Of a stretch of 64,000 nucleotides of DNA, positions 9,329-17,857 are shown piece after piece. The stretch spans positions 62,001-126,000 of the forward strand of contig NZ_JACHBD010000004.1 of assembly GCF_014200175.1 (NCBI RefSeq). The letters are read 5' to 3'. The position numbers were made by a program, and so were the translations under genes. Below the pieces are notes generated by a model that saw only the letters and a list, made by a program, of their open reading frames with translations, ran no database searches and was not told the origin of the DNA. The stretch comes from Rhizobium lentis (GTDB lineage Bacteria > Pseudomonadota > Alphaproteobacteria > Rhizobiales > Rhizobiaceae). Every line of letters begins with the position of its first letter. Position 1 is the first letter of the stretch.

Positions 9329-10141
9329 ATGAACGCGCCTGCAAAGACCGAAGACTTCGCCTCGTCCATCCCCGCCGGCGTTTACGCCGAGACGGTGCTT
9401 GCCGTGACGCATTACACCGACCGGCTCTTCCGTTTCACGATGACCCGGCCGCAGGGCTTCCGTTTCCGTTCCGGCGAATTCGCGATGATCGGCCTGATGG
9501 TCGAGGGCAAGCCGGTCTTCCGCGCCTATTCGATCGCCAGCCCCGCTTGGGCCGAGGAGCTCGAGTTCTTCTCGATCAAGGTGCCGGACGGCCCGCTGAC
9601 CTCGCATCTGCAGGCGATCAAGCCGGGCGACCAGGTGCTGATGCGCAAGAAGCCGACGGGCACGCTCGTGCTCGACGCGCTGACGCCTGGCCGTCGCCTC
9701 TACATGTTCTCGACGGGAACCGGCGTTGCGCCCTTCGCCAGCCTGATCCGCGATCCCGAGACCTATGAAAAGTTCGAGGAAGTCATCCTCACCCATACGA
9801 CGCGCGATGTCGCCGAGCTGAAATACGGCTTCGACCTCGTGCACGAGATCCAGAATGACGAGCTGCTGAAGGAAGTCGTCGGCGACAAGCTGCGCCATTA
9901 TGCGACCGTCACGCGCGAGGATTTCGAATATCGCGGCCGCATCACCGACCTGATCTCGTCAGGCAAGCTGTTTACCGATCTCGGCGTGCCGCCGCTCGAC
10001 GCGGCGATCGACCGCGGCATGATCTGCGGCTCCTCGGCCATGCTGAAGGACACCAAGGAACTGCTCGAAAAGGCCGGCCTCAATGAAGGCGCCAACAGCA
10101 AACCCGCCGAGTTCGTCATCGAACGCGCCTTCGTCGGCTGA
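9329..10141 (+). CDS. fpr: Ferredoxin-NADP+ reductase
   Basis: Soluble FAD enzyme of 270 aa that exchanges electrons between NADPH and ferredoxin or flavodoxin. The FAD-binding motif RAYSIASP is near residue 66, and the NADP-binding segment STGTGVAPFASLIRDP near residue 130. The C-terminus ends in AFVG as in the proteobacterial Fpr subgroup. The open frame begins at 9194, but ATG 9329 (MNAPAKTEDF) gives the usual family length. The 45 codons before it look non-coding. The Shine-Dalgarno is weak. Confidence 0.92.
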   Translation: MNAPAKTEDFASSIPAGVYAETVLAVTHYTDRLFRFTMTRPQGFRFRSGEFAMIGLMVEGKPVFRAYSIASPAWAEELEFFSIKVPDGPLTSHLQAIKPGDQVLMRKKPTGTLVLDALTPGRRLYMFSTGTGVAPFASLIRDPETYEKFEEVILTHTTRDVAELKYGFDLVHEIQNDELLKEVVGDKLRHYATVTREDFEYRGRITDLISSGKLFTDLGVPPLDAAIDRGMICGSSAMLKDTKELLEKAGLNEGANSKPAEFVIERAFVG

Positions 10142-10166
10142 TAGTTTTCCGACAAGCAGATCTGAC

Positions 10167-10198
10167 AACGGCTCCGGAATCCGGGCCGTTTCTATTTT
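10167..10198 (+). terminator. Rho-independent terminator of fpr
   Basis: A stem AACGGC-CCGG (10167-10177, with T10173 bulged) pairs with CCGGGCCGTT (10181-10190) over a 3-base loop. It is followed by TTTCTATTTTT. It begins 26 bases after the fpr stop and overlaps the last codons of the convergent GntR gene. Confidence 0.8.
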
Positions 10199-10806
10199 TG
10201 GGCGAGATAATCGATCAAGACCGCCATGGCGGCGCGCGCCTCGTCCGCTCTGCCCTGATGAATGGCACGGATGACGGCGACATGCAGCGCGATGGCGCGA
10301 TCCATGCGCTCGGGACTTGCGGTGGAATACCAGAGACGACGCGAATGCGTCTGCACCGGGCCGAGGGCTGCGACGATAAAGCCGTTCGGGCAGGCATCCT
10401 CGAGGATTTCATCGAAAGCCTTGTCGGCGGCGAAGAAGCCGGCGAGATCGCCGGTCACGGCGCAATCGTCCATCGCTCGGGCGCAGTCGATGAGGCGGAC
10501 GCGCTGTTCGTCGGTCGCATATTTGGCGGCCAATGAAGCCGCGATCGGCTCCAGCTCGCGGCGCACCTGCATGACATTGCCGTGATCCTCCGCCGCGATT
10601 TCGGCCACCTGCAGCCCGACGCGCGGCTTCACCAGGATCAGCCCCTGCCAAGCCAGCTTCTGGATCGCCTCGCGCACGGGCGTACGCCCATGGCCCGCCA
10701 GATCGATCAGCTGCTTCTCAGTGACGAGGGCGCCCGGCTTCAGCGCCAGCGTGACGATCAGATGCTCCAGCGCAAGATAGGCACGATGGCTTTGTGACGT
10801 CTGCAT
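10192..10806 (-). CDS. GntR-family transcriptional regulator, FCD subfamily
   Basis: DNA-binding regulator of 204 aa. An N-terminal winged helix-turn-helix (GRTPVREAIQKLAWQGLI near residues 45-62) is followed by an all-helical FCD ligand domain. The FCD metal-binding residues are partly visible (DKAFDEIL, HVAVIRAI). I chose ATG 10806; the longer frame to 10887 lacks family similarity. A perfect TGATATATCA palindrome lies 23 bases upstream and may be its operator. No obvious target gene adjoins it, so the effector is unknown. Confidence 0.85.
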   Translation of the reverse strand: MQTSQSHRAYLALEHLIVTLALKPGALVTEKQLIDLAGHGRTPVREAIQKLAWQGLILVKPRVGLQVAEIAAEDHGNVMQVRRELEPIAASLAAKYATDEQRVRLIDCARAMDDCAVTGDLAGFFAADKAFDEILEDACPNGFIVAALGPVQTHSRRLWYSTASPERMDRAIALHVAVIRAIHQGRADEARAAMAVLIDYLAQK

Positions 10807-10828
10807 GCTGAAAATCCGCCGCCTAATC

Positions 10829-10838
10829 TGATATATCA
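10829..10838. promoter_or_regulatory. Candidate GntR operator (TGATATATCA)
   Basis: A perfect 10-bp palindrome immediately upstream of the GntR gene, in an AT-rich promoter segment. Operators of FCD-type GntR proteins are typically short palindromes of this kind, so autoregulation is likely. Only position and symmetry support it. Confidence 0.45.
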
Positions 10839-10980
10839 CATAGTGGCACGGTCGAAAACCGAAGACAAGTCGGCATTGAAATACCAAACAGAGACAAACA
10901 GATAACAGCGGCGTGAGTTTCGGAGACTCAGGCGTCTACGCCACGAAAGGACTCATTTCGCCGTCTCACCCTCCGCCTTC

Positions 10981-11052
10981 CTCGGCCTTGAGCCGAGCAT
11001 CCACACCGCATCCACCAGCGCCAACTGGATCCTCGGCTCAAAGACCGAGGAT
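10981..11052. repeat. RIME-like palindromic intergenic repeat
   Basis: Two hairpins lie in a 310-base gene-free stretch. CTCGGC (10981-10986) pairs with GCCGAG (10992-10997). ATCCTCGG (11029-11036) pairs with CCGAGGAT (11045-11052). The words resemble the palindromic mosaic repeats scattered through rhizobial genomes. The rest of 10807-11120 shows no gene. Confidence 0.55.
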
Positions 11053-11120
11053 GACGGAGAGTAGGGTTGACGTTCCTCCCAACTCACCGGGAGGTATATC
11101 ACGCGTTTTGCCACGGCGCG

Positions 11121-12323
11121 TCACTCATGCCGCAGCGCCTCGATGGGATTCAACTGGGCGGCCCGTCTCGCCGGGAAATAGCCGAAGATCATCCCGATTG
11201 CGGCGGAGAAGAGGAAGGCGACGGCGACCATCATCGGGCTGAAGACGAAGGGGACTTTCAGGAGGGTCACCGCCACCAGACCAAGGCTCAAGCCCAGCAC
11301 GATGCCGGTGATGCCGCCGAAGAGCGAGAGCGCCACGGCTTCGACCAGGAACTGGGTGAGCACCTGGTTTTCGAGCGCGCCGATCGCCAGGCGAATGCCG
11401 ATTTCGCGGGTTCGTTCGGTGACGGAGACCAGCATGATGTTCATGATGCCGATGCCGCCGACGAGAAGGCTGATCGCGGCGACCGCGCCGAGCAGGCCGG
11501 TCAGAAGCGTCGTCGTGCCGGTCATCGCCTCTGCGATCTGCGTCATGTCGTTGACGTTGAAATCGTCCTGGCGGCCGGGAATGATCTTGCGGCGCTCGCG
11601 CAGAAGGTTTTCGACGTCAGCCTGCACCTTGGCCGTGGAGACGCCGTCGCGCGCCGAGATGATGATCTGCGGCACGTTGCTGTTGCCGCTGATGCGCCGC
11701 TGGAACACCTTTACCGGCATGATGACGACATCGTCCTGGTCAGTGCCCATGCCGGACTGGCCGCGCTTGGCGAGCACGCCGATCACAGGACACGAGACCT
11801 TGCCGACGCGGATCTGCTGGCCGACTGGGTCGGCGGCGCCGAAGAGCTGCGAGCGAACCGTTTCGCCGATGATGCAGCGGGACTGGCCGCGTTCCTCGGC
11901 GGGCGTGAAGATGCGGCCAAGCGCCAGGTTCCAGTCCTGCGCGATGAAATAATCGTTGGTGGTGCCCGAGACGCTGGTCGAATGGTTCTGGCCGCCGAAA
12001 ATCACGGTCGCGGTCGACTGGTTGAGCGGCGCCACGGCCCTTAAGCCGCCAATCTGGTCGCGGATGGCGGCGACGTCCTTGACGCTGAAACGCTTGGCCT
12101 CGGAACTCGCGCGTCCGGGGCCGAATTGGCCGGGGCGGACGAACAGCATATTGGTGCCGAGCCGCGACAGTTCGGTCGAAACCTGCGCGGTCGTGCCGTT
12201 GCCGATCGTCACCAAAGCGATCACGGCGGCAACGCCAATGACGACGCCGAGCACGGTGAGGAAGGATCGGAGCATGTTGCGGCTGATGGCGCGTAGCGCG
12301 AGTTTGAGCGTCTCAAAGAACAT
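11121..12323 (-). CDS. MacB/FtsX-like ABC exporter permease
   Basis: Permease of 400 aa with one N-terminal membrane segment ([26 protein letters not shown]), a large periplasmic MacB-PCD domain and a C-terminal FtsX domain with three segments. The motif [14 protein letters not shown] near residue 295 is typical. I set the start at ATG 12323 ([11 protein letters not shown]), which overlaps the ATPase by 11 bases. E. coli MacB fuses ATPase and permease; here they are separate genes. Likely exports a peptide, lipid or drug together with the adaptor 13042-14334; the substrate is unknown. Confidence 0.88.
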   Translation of the reverse strand: MFFETLKLALRAISRNMLRSFLTVLGVVIGVAAVIALVTIGNGTTAQVSTELSRLGTNMLFVRPGQFGPGRASSEAKRFSVKDVAAIRDQIGGLRAVAPLNQSTATVIFGGQNHSTSVSGTTNDYFIAQDWNLALGRIFTPAEERGQSRCIIGETVRSQLFGAADPVGQQIRVGKVSCPVIGVLAKRGQSGMGTDQDDVVIMPVKVFQRRISGNSNVPQIIISARDGVSTAKVQADVENLLRERRKIIPGRQDDFNVNDMTQIAEAMTGTTTLLTGLLGAVAAISLLVGGIGIMNIMLVSVTERTREIGIRLAIGALENQVLTQFLVEAVALSLFGGITGIVLGLSLGLVAVTLLKVPFVFSPMMVAVAFLFSAAIGMIFGYFPARRAAQLNPIEALRHE

Positions 12324-13029
12324 GATCCGCCCTCCTCCGGTGCTCGACCTCGGTCTCGAGCTTGCCGTCGACAAAGCGCAGCAGCCGCTCAGCATAGGCG
12401 GCGATATCTGGCTCATGCGTGACCATGACGATGGTGATGCCCTGCTCGCGGTTCAGCCGCGTCAGCAGATCCATGATCTCGACGCTGGTCTTGGTGTCGA
12501 GGTTGCCCGTAGGTTCGTCGGCAAGCAGCAGCGCCGGTTCGGTGACGATGGCGCGGGCGATGGCGACGCGCTGCTGCTGACCGCCCGACAGTTCCTGCGT
12601 CTTGTGGTGCTCGCGCCCGGTGAGGCCCACCAGCGCCAGGGCCTCGCGCGCCCGTTCGCGCCGCTCGCGCACCGCCATGCCGCGATAGATCAACGGCAAT
12701 TCGACATTCTCGACCGCCGAGGTGCGCGGCAACAGGTTGAAGCCCTGGAAGACGAAGCCCAGCATGTGGCGGCGCAACAGCGTCAGATGACCGCGGTCGA
12801 AGCCGGAAGTCGGGATGCCCTGGAAGACGTATTCGCCTGATGTCGGCACGTCGAGGCAGCCGAGAATGTTCATCGCCGTCGACTTGCCGGAGCCGGACGG
12901 ACCCATGATCGCGACGAATTCATGGGCCGCGATCGCCAGATCGACATGGTCGAGCGCACGGATCGCCGCCTCGCCCTCGCCGTAAATTTTCGAGACCTGC
13001 CTGAATTCGATAAGCGGCGGGCTTGTCAT
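12313..13029 (-). CDS. MacB/LolD-like ABC exporter ATP-binding protein
   Basis: Single-domain ATPase of 238 aa. Walker [10 protein letters not shown] is near residue 43, the Q-loop follows, then signature [15 protein letters not shown] near 145 and Walker [12 protein letters not shown] near 165. It belongs to the MacB/LolD/FtsE class that drives FtsX-type permeases by mechanotransmission. It is the middle gene of an adaptor-ATPase-permease operon; 12 bases separate it from the adaptor gene. Confidence 0.9.
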   Translation of the reverse strand: MTSPPLIEFRQVSKIYGEGEAAIRALDHVDLAIAAHEFVAIMGPSGSGKSTAMNILGCLDVPTSGEYVFQGIPTSGFDRGHLTLLRRHMLGFVFQGFNLLPRTSAVENVELPLIYRGMAVRERRERAREALALVGLTGREHHKTQELSGGQQQRVAIARAIVTEPALLLADEPTGNLDTKTSVEIMDLLTRLNREQGITIVMVTHEPDIAAYAERLLRFVDGKLETEVEHRRRADHVL

Positions 13030-13041
13030 CCATCTCTCCGC

Positions 13042-14334
13042 CTAGTTCGCGCGTACCGCAGCGTCGGTCACCAGCGCGTCGTTTTCCTTGAGTTCGCCGG
13101 AAACGACCTGGGTGAACTGCCCGTCGGACGACCCGACCTGGATGACGACAGGCGTGGGGCGGCCGTCGCGCAGCACCCATACACGGCGCTCCGCGCCCGT
13201 CAGCGCCTGTGCTGCATTGCCGCCGCGCCGGCGTGGCGGGCCGAAGATTCCCATAATGCCGCGACCACGTCGTTCGACCTGCGGCGGGGCATAACGGAGC
13301 GCCGCATTGGGCACCATCAGCGTATCCTTGACGGCCTCGACGGTGATATCGGCGGTCGCCGTCATGCCGGGGCGCAGCAGAAGATCGGCATTGTCGACGG
13401 AGAGGACCGCCTTGTAGGTCACGACGTTGTTGACCACTTCGGACGCGAAGCGGATCTGTTCGATCTCCGCGGGGAAGGACCGGTCGGGATAGGCGTCGAC
13501 CGTAAATTTCGCCTTCTGGCCGACGGCGATCTTGCCGACATCGGCCTCGTCGACATCGACCTGCAGCTCCATCTTCTTCAAATCGCCGGCGATGGTGAAG
13601 AGGATCGGCGCCGAAAGTGAGGCTGCGACGGTGGCGCCGGGATTGACCGAGCGAGTGAGGATGACACCATCGATCGGCGAGATGATCTTAGCCTTGGCGA
13701 GATTGACCTCGGCAAGCTGCAGGTCGGCTTCCGAGGCGAGCACCTCGGCTTCGTTGATCTGTTTGGCGGCGACAGCGGAATCATATTTGTAGGTGGCATC
13801 GTCGAGGCTCTGCTGGGTGGAGACATTGCTCCTCACCAGACTCTTCAACCGCTCGAGCGAGGTGCTTGCCGATTCGAGATCGGCGTTGGCCTTGGCGACA
13901 TTCGCCCTGGCCGAATTGACCTTGGCGCGCGAACTCTTCACATCCGCCTCGAGCTTGTTGGTGTCGAGCTGCGCCAACACATCGCCCGCCTTGATCGTGC
14001 TGTTGTAATCGACGTTGACGTCGCGGACGGTGCCGGAAAGTTCGCTCGATATATCCACCTGCTCGGTCGGCTGCACCGAGCCGGTGGCGGTGACAAGCAC
14101 CGTCAGGTCGCCGCGTTTTGCCGGCTGAGTTGTGTAGCTCACTTCGCTTTGCCCGCTGCCGGCATAGACATAAGCGGCAGCCGCGGCGGCAGCGGCGAGG
14201 ATCAACAGGATGAGCAGGCGTCCGCGCCAGCGGCTACGCCTGTCCCGCTTTCCCGATGCGGCAAGAACCGCTGCGAGGTCGGGCGTCGGGCCCGCCTTTG
14301 CTCCGGTTTCGTTGCCGCTCACGATTTTATTCAT
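13042..14334 (-). CDS. MacA-like periplasmic adaptor (HlyD/RND membrane fusion family)
   Basis: Membrane-fusion protein of 430 aa. A short cytoplasmic leader precedes one membrane anchor at about residues 38-58. Biotinyl-lipoyl halves flank a long alpha hairpin (repeated KAKVNSARANVAKANADLESA-like heptads, about residues 130-200), followed by beta-barrel domains. It should bridge the permease to an outer-membrane factor; no tolC-like gene is in the window. A Gly/Arg-rich loop near residue 365 (ERRGRGIMGIFGPPRRRGG) is unusual. Confidence 0.87.
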   Translation of the reverse strand: MNKIVSGNETGAKAGPTPDLAAVLAASGKRDRRSRWRGRLLILLILAAAAAAAAYVYAGSGQSEVSYTTQPAKRGDLTVLVTATGSVQPTEQVDISSELSGTVRDVNVDYNSTIKAGDVLAQLDTNKLEADVKSSRAKVNSARANVAKANADLESASTSLERLKSLVRSNVSTQQSLDDATYKYDSAVAAKQINEAEVLASEADLQLAEVNLAKAKIISPIDGVILTRSVNPGATVAASLSAPILFTIAGDLKKMELQVDVDEADVGKIAVGQKAKFTVDAYPDRSFPAEIEQIRFASEVVNNVVTYKAVLSVDNADLLLRPGMTATADITVEAVKDTLMVPNAALRYAPPQVERRGRGIMGIFGPPRRRGGNAAQALTGAERRVWVLRDGRPTPVVIQVGSSDGQFTQVVSGELKENDALVTDAAVRAN

Positions 14335-14493
14335 GTCATCCTCGATCAGTCAGTGGCCGCCTCGGCCCTGCAATGAACTAATCACACCGCAGATGAACCG
14401 GGAATTAGCGTTGCCGCCGAACTGGCACGGAATTGCGGACGGGCGAAATGAAATATTGGTAAGAATAGTCAGGTTTTAGCGCGGCAAGCGCTC

Positions 14494-14868
14494 TCAGCCC
14501 GCATCCTCGGCATATTGCCCCGCGCCCGGCAACTCACGCAGCCAAGCTTCGCGCCGCTTGATCCAGAGTTCTTCGGTAGGTTCGAGGTCGGTGGGAGGAC
14601 TGTCGAGCGAGCCGAGCCGGATTTCCACCGTCTTCTCCTGCAGGCAGAAGAGCCTGCCGCCGCAGACAGGGCAAAAGCTGCGACCGGCGAAGGTGGCGAT
14701 TTCGCCGGTGTGGGAAAAGTCCTGTCGCGGCCAGACCGCGAATAAAACGAAGGCGGAACCGCTCGATTTGCGGCAATCGGTGCAATGGCAGAGGCCCACG
14801 CGGAGCGGCTCGCCTTCTACCCTGTAGGCGACCGCCCCGCAAAGGCAGCTTCCGGTTCGCCTTCGCAT
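14494..14868 (-). CDS. GFA-family (CENP-V/GFA) zinc-binding protein
   Basis: Small protein of 124 aa with the GFA fold. The conserved metal-binding cysteines are all visible: GSCLCGAV near residue 7, CHCTDCRKSSG near 28 and FCPVCGGRLFC near 64. The family includes glutathione-dependent formaldehyde-activating enzymes, but most members are uncharacterised, so an enzymatic role is uncertain. I chose ATG 14868; a TTG at 14880 overlapping the previous stop is an alternative. It lies directly downstream of the 69-aa gene. Confidence 0.82.
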   Translation of the reverse strand: MRRRTGSCLCGAVAYRVEGEPLRVGLCHCTDCRKSSGSAFVLFAVWPRQDFSHTGEIATFAGRSFCPVCGGRLFCLQEKTVEIRLGSLDSPPTDLEPTEELWIKRREAWLRELPGAGQYAEDAG

Positions 14869-14876
14869 CGCGGCCG

Positions 14877-15086
14877 TCAAGAATCGAGACTGGTGGGCAG
14901 CCCCGGAGGACGGCGCTTTGCCGCCATCAGCAGATCGAGTTCGGTGGCGGAGGGCCCAAACTTCTCATAGAGACGCTTGGCCTCCTTGTCGTCCAACCGG
15001 TATTTCCTGGCGAATTCGCTGAAGCTGTAGGGGCGGCCACGCAGAACTCTTCGCGCCGGGGTCGCCATTTTCGGTGCGTCGGTCAT
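14877..15086 (-). CDS. Small conserved rhizobial protein, function unknown
   Basis: A 69-aa protein with a basic N-terminus and a helical segment EFARKYRLDDKEAKRLYEKFGPS. A further segment TELDLLMAAKRR precedes a Pro-rich tail. The helix has the feel of a small DNA- or protein-binding domain, but I do not recognise a named family. ATG 15086 has a strong ribosome binding site (AAAGGAGGAAACC), which makes it a real gene. It is immediately upstream of the GFA-family gene, and translation is probably coupled. Confidence 0.72.
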   Translation of the reverse strand: MTDAPKMATPARRVLRGRPYSFSEFARKYRLDDKEAKRLYEKFGPSATELDLLMAAKRRPPGLPTSLDS

Positions 15087-15389
15087 GGTTTCCTCCTTTT
15101 ATCTGGTGCCTTTTAAGTTAGAGCGGCAGATCGAATAGGAAAGAGTCGAGCGGACGCTTGTGGACCGTGAAGCGGGATGGATGCGGCTGATTTTCCTGGA
15201 ACCTTTTCGCCGATACCCGGTTTTCGAAGCGAGGTTGCGGGCCGCGCCAAGCGGACGCAGCGGTGCTGGAGAACATCGGGATTTTTCCGCTTTCTCCCGG
15301 TGGCCAACGAAACGGCAGGCGAGCTCCCTACCCGCCCGGTCCGCTTCCTCCTCTCTCGTTCGGCATGAGATCACGAAATGTTAAAATGC

Positions 15390-15414
15390 GGAACGCACGT
15401 GCCGGAGCGTGGTT
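15390..15414 (+). promoter_or_regulatory. Likely EcfG (general stress sigma factor) promoter
   Basis: GGAAC at 15390-15394 and GGTT at 15411-15414 are spaced by 16 bases. This matches the alphaproteobacterial EcfG consensus GGAAC-N16/17-CGTT except for one base. It sits about 50 bases before the small repeat-protein gene at 15466. The rest of 15087-15389 shows no gene. Confidence 0.6.
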
Positions 15415-15465
15415 GTTCACCCGAGGTCGACGTGGCCTCAGTTGATAAAACCAAGGAGAAACCAT

Positions 15466-15648
15466 ATGGCAAACCAAGGTGGAACGCACGAACAGCACGT
15501 CAAGGCTGGGCAGCAGAGTCACAAGAACGACTCCGATACCCGCAGCACCTCTTCAGGCGGCCGCGACGCGCAGTCCAGCGGAACCCGCGGCGGCAGCCAT
15601 GAGCAGCATGTAAAGGCTGGTCAACAAAGCCACAAGAACAGCCACTAA
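15466..15648 (+). CDS. Small hydrophilic stress-type repeat protein
   Basis: A 60-aa, highly polar protein made of two copies of HEQHVKAGQQSHKN (residues 8-21 and 45-58) joined by a Ser/Thr/Gly-rich linker. This resembles the KGG/Con-10 type stress proteins in size and composition, but the repeat differs. ATG 15466 has the ribosome binding site AAGGAGAA and an EcfG-like promoter upstream; a strong terminator follows. Disordered, osmoprotective behaviour is inferred from composition. The frame extending to 15409 is not needed. Confidence 0.78.
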   Translation: MANQGGTHEQHVKAGQQSHKNDSDTRSTSSGGRDAQSSGTRGGSHEQHVKAGQQSHKNSH

Positions 15649-15671
15649 AGCCGTCGTGATGTGAAAATTCT

Positions 15672-15703
15672 GGCCCGCGCCTCCATTCCGGTGCGGGCCT
15701 TTT
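15672..15703 (+). terminator. Rho-independent terminator of the repeat-protein gene
   Basis: A 10-bp stem (15672-15681 with 15690-15699, one G-U pair) has an 8-base loop and is followed by TTTT. It is located 24 bases after the stop codon and just before the 3' end of the convergent sugar transporter operon. Confidence 0.88.
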
Positions 15704-15709
15704 CGGCTC

Positions 15710-16789
15710 TCAGGACAAGCGCCGGCCATCTTCGCCGAAGAGGTGCAGCACGGCGGGATCGAGATGGAGTGGCAGGCTGTCGCCGGATTTCATCTGCTGC
15801 TGGCCGGCGAAGACCGCGATCAGTTTCTTGCCTGATGCCTCGGTGTGGACGACAGTTTCGGACCCCAGTTCCTCGACAAGGACGACCCTTGTGTCCAGCC
15901 GGCCTGCGGCGGCTCCATCGGCCAGGGTGATGTGCTGCGGCCGGATGCCGATGCTGATTCTCTCGCCCGCCGGGCGCGTCTCCCGGGCAGTGACCGAAAG
16001 GCGATGGCCGCCGACGGTTTCTACCTCGGCAAAACCGTTCTCGTGGCCCATGATTGAGCCTTCCAGGAAATTCATGTGCGGTGCGCCGATGAAGCCGGCG
16101 ACGAAGCGGTTGGCCGGCTTGTTATAGAGTTCCAGCGGCGTTCCGATCTGTTCAATCCGGCCGCTTCTCAGCACAACGATGCGGTCGGCAAGGGTCATCG
16201 CCTCGACCTGATCGTGGGTGACGTAGATCATCGTCGCCTGCAGCCGGGCATGAAGGGCCGCGAGCTCGGCGCGCATCGTGACACGCAGTTCGGCATCGAG
16301 GTTCGACAGCGGTTCGTCGAGCAGGAAGGCATCCGGGCGGCGGACGATGGCGCGGCCGATCGCGACACGCTGGCGCTGGCCGCCGGAGAGCTGGCCCGGG
16401 CGGCGCTGCAGGAAGGGCACTATCTCCAGCATGCGGGCAGCGTCAGCGATGCGGGCTTCGATCTCGGCCTTGGGCACCTTGGTATTTTCGAGGCCGAAGG
16501 CCAGGTTTTCCCTGACGCTCATATGCGGATAGAGCGCATAGGACTGGAAGACCATGGCAAGGCCGCGGTCGGCGGCGCCGATCTCGGTGACATCCTTGCC
16601 GTCGATGGCGATGCTGCCGCCTGTGGGCTTGTCGAGGCCGGCGATCAGGCGCAAGAGCGTCGATTTCCCGCAGCCGGACGGGCCGACGAAGGCGATGAAT
16701 TCGCCGTCGTTGACCGAAAGCGAGACATCGCGGATGACCTCGACGGCGCCGAAATTCTTGACGATGTTCCTGAGCTCGAGCTCGCTCAT
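15710..16789 (-). CDS. Sugar ABC transporter ATP-binding protein (MalK/UgpC family)
   Basis: Cytoplasmic ATPase of a CUT1 carbohydrate importer, 359 aa. Walker A GPSGCGKST is near residue 36, signature LSGGQRQRVAIGRA near 133, Walker B LDEPLSNLD near 153 and the H-loop follows. A C-terminal TOBE regulatory domain is typical of MalK proteins. It is the last gene of a five-gene operon beginning at 22855. The same protein class occurs again at 32875-33948. Confidence 0.92.
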   Translation of the reverse strand: MSELELRNIVKNFGAVEVIRDVSLSVNDGEFIAFVGPSGCGKSTLLRLIAGLDKPTGGSIAIDGKDVTEIGAADRGLAMVFQSYALYPHMSVRENLAFGLENTKVPKAEIEARIADAARMLEIVPFLQRRPGQLSGGQRQRVAIGRAIVRRPDAFLLDEPLSNLDAELRVTMRAELAALHARLQATMIYVTHDQVEAMTLADRIVVLRSGRIEQIGTPLELYNKPANRFVAGFIGAPHMNFLEGSIMGHENGFAEVETVGGHRLSVTARETRPAGERISIGIRPQHITLADGAAAGRLDTRVVLVEELGSETVVHTEASGKKLIAVFAGQQQMKSGDSLPLHLDPAVLHLFGEDGRRLS

Positions 16790-16807
16790 GCACTCTCCCC
16801 TGTCATA

Positions 16808-17857
16808 TTATTTCAGTCCGGAGCCGGCGATACCAGTGGTGATGAAGCGCTGCAGGAAGACGAAGATCAGCACGACAGGGATCATCGAGACAACGGTCAT
16901 GGCAAGAATATAATGCCACTGCACATTGAGCTCGCCGGCATAGACGTTGAGCCCGACCTGCAGCGTGTAGAGTTCCTTGCGCGACAGCACGATCAACGGC
17001 CAGAGGAAATCGTTCCAGCGCCAGACGACCGAGAAGATCGCCAGCACCGCCAGCGCCGGGGCCGACAGCGGCAGGATAATGCGCCAGTAGATCTGCCATT
17101 CACTGGCCTTGTCCATGCGCGCGGCGTCGATCAGCTCGTCGGGGATGGTCAGCATATATTGCCGCAGCAGGAACACACCCGTCGGCGTGGCGACGGTCGG
17201 CAGGATGACGCCCCAGAGGCTATCGAAGAGGTTCAGCGTCCCGATGACGGAATAGAGCGGCACGACGATGACCGATAGCGGAACCATCAGCGTCGCAAGG
17301 ATCATCAGCATCACGGCAGTGCGGCCGGGGAACTGGTATTTCGACAGCGCGAAGGCTGCCATGGAATTGACCAATAAGGTGATGGCCGTCGCCACCACGG
17401 TCACGAAGACGGAGTTGCGCAGGAACAGGAAGAAGTCGAAGCGCTGGAAAGGCTCGGTGTAGTTGTTGGTCGCGAATTCGACCTCACGCACCGGCGTGCG
17501 GTCCTTGATGTTAACCTTGACGATTTCGCCGGGCTGTTTCGGATCGACCATCTGGCCCATGATGCCGATGCGGCGGACTTCGGCGAGCACATGGGTGCTG
17601 CCATCCGGCATCGTCACCTTGTAGAGCGGCAAAGGCTTGTCGTAACCCGGCAACACGGCCTGCTCGGTGACATAGGGCAGGAAGGACGGCGGGAACTCGG
17701 CAAGGGCGGCCGGCGTCTTGAAGGAGGAGAAAACCAGCCAGACGGCCGGGCCGAACATCAAGATGACGCCCGAAATCAGCCAGATCCAGGTGACGACGTC
17801 GGTCCAGTGCCAGCCGCGGCCGCGGCGGCGAAGCAGGAAGGTGGCGACGGCACTCAT
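16808..17857 (-). CDS. Sugar ABC transporter permease (MalG type)
   Basis: Inner-membrane permease of 349 aa with six predicted helices. The EAA-loop sequence DELIDAARMDKASEWQIYWRIILPLSAPAL near residue 245 contacts the ATPase. A periplasmic insert of about 90 residues between helices one and two is longer than in short MalG-like proteins. ATG 17857 overlaps the upstream permease stop by four bases. Confidence 0.9.
   Translation of the reverse strand: MSAVATFLLRRRGRGWHWTDVVTWIWLISGVILMFGPAVWLVFSSFKTPAALAEFPPSFLPYVTEQAVLPGYDKPLPLYKVTMPDGSTHVLAEVRRIGIMGQMVDPKQPGEIVKVNIKDRTPVREVEFATNNYTEPFQRFDFFLFLRNSVFVTVVATAITLLVNSMAAFALSKYQFPGRTAVMLMILATLMVPLSVIVVPLYSVIGTLNLFDSLWGVILPTVATPTGVFLLRQYMLTIPDELIDAARMDKASEWQIYWRIILPLSAPALAVLAIFSVVWRWNDFLWPLIVLSRKELYTLQVGLNVYAGELNVQWHYILAMTVVSMIPVVLIFVFLQRFITTGIAGSGLK

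Noticed and set aside
16076-17278. 400-codon plus-strand open frame
   Set aside because: Antisense to the MalK-type ATPase and a permease; low-complexity composition rich in Asp, Gly and Arg and no recognisable domain.
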